A stretch of 14,008 nt of DNA from contig NZ_CAJTMN010000054.1 of the NCBI RefSeq assembly GCF_910577125.1, positions 1 to 14,008 on the forward strand, in the 5' to 3' direction. The notes beneath the pieces are model-generated. The model was not told the DNA's origin, did no database searches, and saw only the letters and a list, made by a program, of their open reading frames with translations. Each line of letters starts with the position of its first letter. The first letter of the stretch is position 1. This document shows positions 12,023 to 14,008 of the stretch, piece after piece. Source of the DNA: an uncultured Rikenella sp. Lineage in GTDB: Bacteria; Bacteroidota; Bacteroidia; Bacteroidales; Rikenellaceae. Position numbers and translations under genes: made by a program.

Positions 12023-13251
12023 TCACTGAGGCGGAAACCGAGACCGACGAGCAGTACGGTGGCGACGAAGAGGGCGATCGAAAGCCGTTCGTCGCCTGTT
12101 CGGTCGGCGGTGAGCACTTCGGACAGCGGGTCGGAGCCGTCGCTCTCCCACTGCGGGAAGCGGTTCATGGCCCATTTGCCGATGATGGTGCCGTCGTGCA
12201 GGAGCAGGGCGCCGCCGGTGCGGTGCTGGATCAGGGTGCGCAGGAGGGTGTGGTCGCTGCCGAAGCATTCGATGCCGCTGCGGCTCAGCGTTTCCGGAAG
12301 CGGAAAGGCGCTGAGCGCCACGCTCCGGCCGTTATACCGTCCGATGTAGTCGGCGAGGGCGATCATGGCGGAGTCGCAGGCGGGGTCGTAGGCGTTGACG
12401 GCGAAGAGCAGGGTGTAGCCGCGCCGGGTCAGAATCTCGTCGGAGCGGTCGAGGCGGTCGTCGAACATGGGCAGGCTCTGGATCTCCGGGGCGCGGCTCT
12501 GTCCGATGGTCCGGGTGTCGACGTACTCCCACCGCGAGGAGTCGTACCAGGTGGTGTCGGCGATTTCGAATTCGTGCAGCTCGCCGTTCGTCTTGTCGCG
12601 GTAGACGAGGAGGGTGCGGGCGTCGTTCTCCTGTACGTTCATGGCGCTGGGGATATGGACGCCGATGCGGAACGGGGTGGGGTCGAGCAGGGGCAGGCTA
12701 TTGTACGACCAGAGGCTGAGCGTAAGGCTCAACGGAATGAGAATCAGGTAACTCACCACGGTGCGCACGACGGTTGGCTTCGGCGATTGCGCCGCGTTCC
12801 GGTTCAGGAAGAGCAGGAGGGAGAGGGGCCAAAAAACGAGGTTTTTCCAGAAGGTGGCCCAGTTGGAGAGCCGCAGCAGGTCGCCGAAGCAGCCGCAGTC
12901 GCTCACGGGGTCGGTCAGGGCGATCCACAGGGTGAGCGGGGTGAAGAAGCTCATGGCGAGAAAGACGCCCCAGGCGGCGATCCGGGGGGTGGTGCCGGTC
13001 AGCAGCAGGAGGCCGATCAGCAGCTCGACGGAGGGGAGCAGAATCGCTCCGGCGGGTGCGAGCACCTGTAAGCTGTCGAGTCCGAAGGCGGAGAGGTATT
13101 CGCCGAGTTTGACGGAAAGTCCGAAGGTGTCGACGGCTTTCGAGGCGCCGGAAAAAATAAACAGTGCGGCGAGCAGATACCGGGCGGTGGCGGTCAGCCA
13201 CGCGGGAATCGGACGGCTCAGGAGGCGTTTAGCGGTGTCGGGCAATCTCAT
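12007..13251 (-). CDS. DoxX/MauE-like membrane protein with thioredoxin-like tail (BT_3928-like)
   Basis: A 414-residue membrane protein. Residues about 20-185 are a four- to five-helix DoxX/MauE-like region (RYLLAALFIFSGASKAVD 24-41, SVELLIGLLLLTG 74-86), with the family's DCGCFGD (118-124) between helices. C119 and C121 may be redox or metal active. A further helix (about 163-181) leads to an extracytoplasmic region (190-385). Its later part (RRGYTLLFAVNAYDPACDSA 276-295, ALSAFPLPE, GGALLLHDGTIIGKW) resembles a thioredoxin fold whose active site keeps only one cysteine (C292), so it is probably not an oxidoreductase. A last helix (about 390-408) ends the chain. Related Bacteroidetes proteins are annotated as BT_3928 family without known function. 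The start overlaps the 3' end of tmk by 23 bases, indicating an operon, and a terminator overlaps the stop codon. A role in envelope redox or lipid-linked processes is only a guess. Confidence 0.82.
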   Translation of the reverse strand: MRLPDTAKRLLSRPIPAWLTATARYLLAALFIFSGASKAVDTFGLSVKLGEYLSAFGLDSLQVLAPAGAILLPSVELLIGLLLLTGTTPRIAAWGVFLAMSFFTPLTLWIALTDPVSDCGCFGDLLRLSNWATFWKNLVFWPLSLLLFLNRNAAQSPKPTVVRTVVSYLILIPLSLTLSLWSYNSLPLLDPTPFRIGVHIPSAMNVQENDARTLLVYRDKTNGELHEFEIADTTWYDSSRWEYVDTRTIGQSRAPEIQSLPMFDDRLDRSDEILTRRGYTLLFAVNAYDPACDSAMIALADYIGRYNGRSVALSAFPLPETLSRSGIECFGSDHTLLRTLIQHRTGGALLLHDGTIIGKWAMNRFPQWESDGSDPLSEVLTADRTGDERLSIALFVATVLLVGLGFRLSEKNRA

Positions 13252-13915
13252 GGTCGATCTTTTGGAAAATGAGGTCGGGGTTCAGCATGCCGCCGGTGGC
13301 GGGGTCGGCGCAGTCGATGACGCGAAAGGAGGGGTCGCCGGCGGCGCAGTCGAGGTAGACTTCGCGCACGCGCTGTTGCAGGTCGAGCGAGGCTTCATGG
13401 ATGTCCTGTTTGCCGTTGAGGTAGCTGCGGTCGTCGCCTTGGCGCTGTTCGGCGAGTTTCCGGGCGGTAAAGGCGAAGGGGACGTCGAGGAAGAGCGACA
13501 GATCGGGCCTGGGTATCCCGTTGTGGCTGTATTCAAGATCTAAAATCCACTGTTTCAATGCGCTGCGCGCGTCGGAGCCGGCGGGCAGCTTGGCGCACTG
13601 GTAGGCGATGTTGGAGTAGACGTAGCGGTCGACGATCACCACTTTGCCGCTGTCGAGCCAGCTCCGGATCGTGGAGGCTGCCTCTTGCCGGTCGCCGGCG
13701 TAGAGCAGGGCGACGAGATAGGGATCGACTTGATCCAGTTCGCCGAGCTCGCCGCGCAGAAAACGGGCGATGAGCTCGCCGTAAACGGGGGCGGCGAATC
13801 GCGGAAAGTGCAGGTATTCGACATGCTGGCGGTAGCGCTCTTCGAACAGGCGGCGCATGAGTCCCACCTGGGTCGATTTCCCGGCACCGTCGAGGCCTTC
13901 GATAACGATGAACAT
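13229..13915 (-). CDS. tmk: Thymidylate kinase
   Basis: A 228-residue dTMP kinase, phosphorylating dTMP to dTDP with ATP for DNA synthesis (cytoplasm). It shows the P-loop EGLDGAGKST (6-15), DRYVYSNIAYQ (96-106) with the D-R-Y/x motif that binds dTMP, the FPRF region (37-40), and LFLDVPFAFTARKLAEQR (141-158) leading into the lid (GDDRSYLNGKQDIHE, 160-174). The length is slightly above the usual 205-215 residues. The ATG at 13915 gives the standard start MFIVIEGLDG. The 3' end overlaps the start of the DoxX-like gene by 23 bases. No clear TAnnTTTG box is visible in the 93 bases to the window edge, so the promoter may be atypical or lie further upstream. Confidence 0.96.
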   Translation of the reverse strand: MFIVIEGLDGAGKSTQVGLMRRLFEERYRQHVEYLHFPRFAAPVYGELIARFLRGELGELDQVDPYLVALLYAGDRQEAASTIRSWLDSGKVVIVDRYVYSNIAYQCAKLPAGSDARSALKQWILDLEYSHNGIPRPDLSLFLDVPFAFTARKLAEQRQGDDRSYLNGKQDIHEASLDLQQRVREVYLDCAAGDPSFRVIDCADPATGGMLNPDLIFQKIDHEIARHR

Positions 13916-13975
13916 GATATGATATCGGTTAATTCGTACGTTTATTCTATACTTGTTCTTTGAGCCGGACGGAAC

Positions 13976-13999
13976 TGCCGCTTTTTGAAAAAAGCGGCA
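13976..13999. repeat. Inverted repeat at the right edge, terminator-like
   Basis: TGCCGCTTTTT (13976-13986) and AAAAAGCGGCA (13989-13999) are exact reverse complements separated by two bases, so the real loop must take some of the T/A pairs. It may terminate a gene outside the window or belong to an intergenic repeat, since the bases just left of it (13959-13979) resemble 462-482. Confidence 0.6.
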
Positions 14000-14008
14000 C
14001 CAAAAACT

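Noticed and set aside
1..14008. CRISPR array, tRNA/rRNA gene, insertion sequence, prophage or toxin-antitoxin pair
   Set aside because: No regularly spaced repeats, no cloverleaf or rRNA-like segment, no transposase or integrase motifs and no small paired genes were found. Intergenic gaps right of 1671 are all under about 120 bases.

Overview
The window looks like a piece of chromosome from a GC-rich member of the Bacteroidales, most likely an Alistipes-like gut anaerobe (Rikenellaceae). The reasons are the Bacteroidetes-type promoter boxes (TAnnTTTG, sometimes with TTG about 19-21 bases upstream), the lack of clear Shine-Dalgarno sites, families typical of the phylum (DUF5106-type thioredoxin lipoprotein, head-GIN/DUF2807 protein, BT_3928-like DoxX/MauE protein, FISUMP-type C-terminal domain) and an [FeFe]-hydrogenase maturase. 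The genus is inferred, not proven.

Layout. Bases 1-880 hold no intact gene. They contain a 12-bp perfect hairpin, then two broken copies of the same roughly 59-residue C-terminal domain on the minus strand, both ending in an identical 29-bp sequence. A thioredoxin-like lipoprotein follows (883-1671, plus). It converges on a translationally coupled minus-strand pair, tatD-like hydrolase then tcdA (3106 to 1704). Divergent from that pair is a plus-strand pair, a CapA-type lipoprotein and hydE (3164-5289), joined by a 4-base overlap. hydE overlaps the 3' end of comEC tail to tail by 40 bases.

From 9160 down to 5250 the minus strand reads head-GIN protein, YifB/ComM-family AAA+ ATPase and ComEC in one apparent operon. 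ComEC (DNA uptake channel) beside a YifB/ComM-family protein (branch migration of incoming DNA in species studied) suggests a natural-transformation module. A very strong palindromic terminator separates this operon from a phosphofructokinase gene with its own promoter. Further right are a CPA1-type potassium/proton antiporter gene and a tmk-DoxX-like pair, all on the minus strand. The right edge ends in an inverted repeat next to a 21-base stretch that resembles one in the left non-coding region.

The window is mostly housekeeping and core metabolism: nucleotide synthesis (Tmk), glycolysis (Pfk), tRNA modification (TcdA), ion homeostasis and hydrogenase maturation. The part most worth a second look is the broken, repeat-bounded domain array at the left. 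I see no IS element, CRISPR array, tRNA, rRNA or complete novel system. All readings come from the sequence alone, without database searches.
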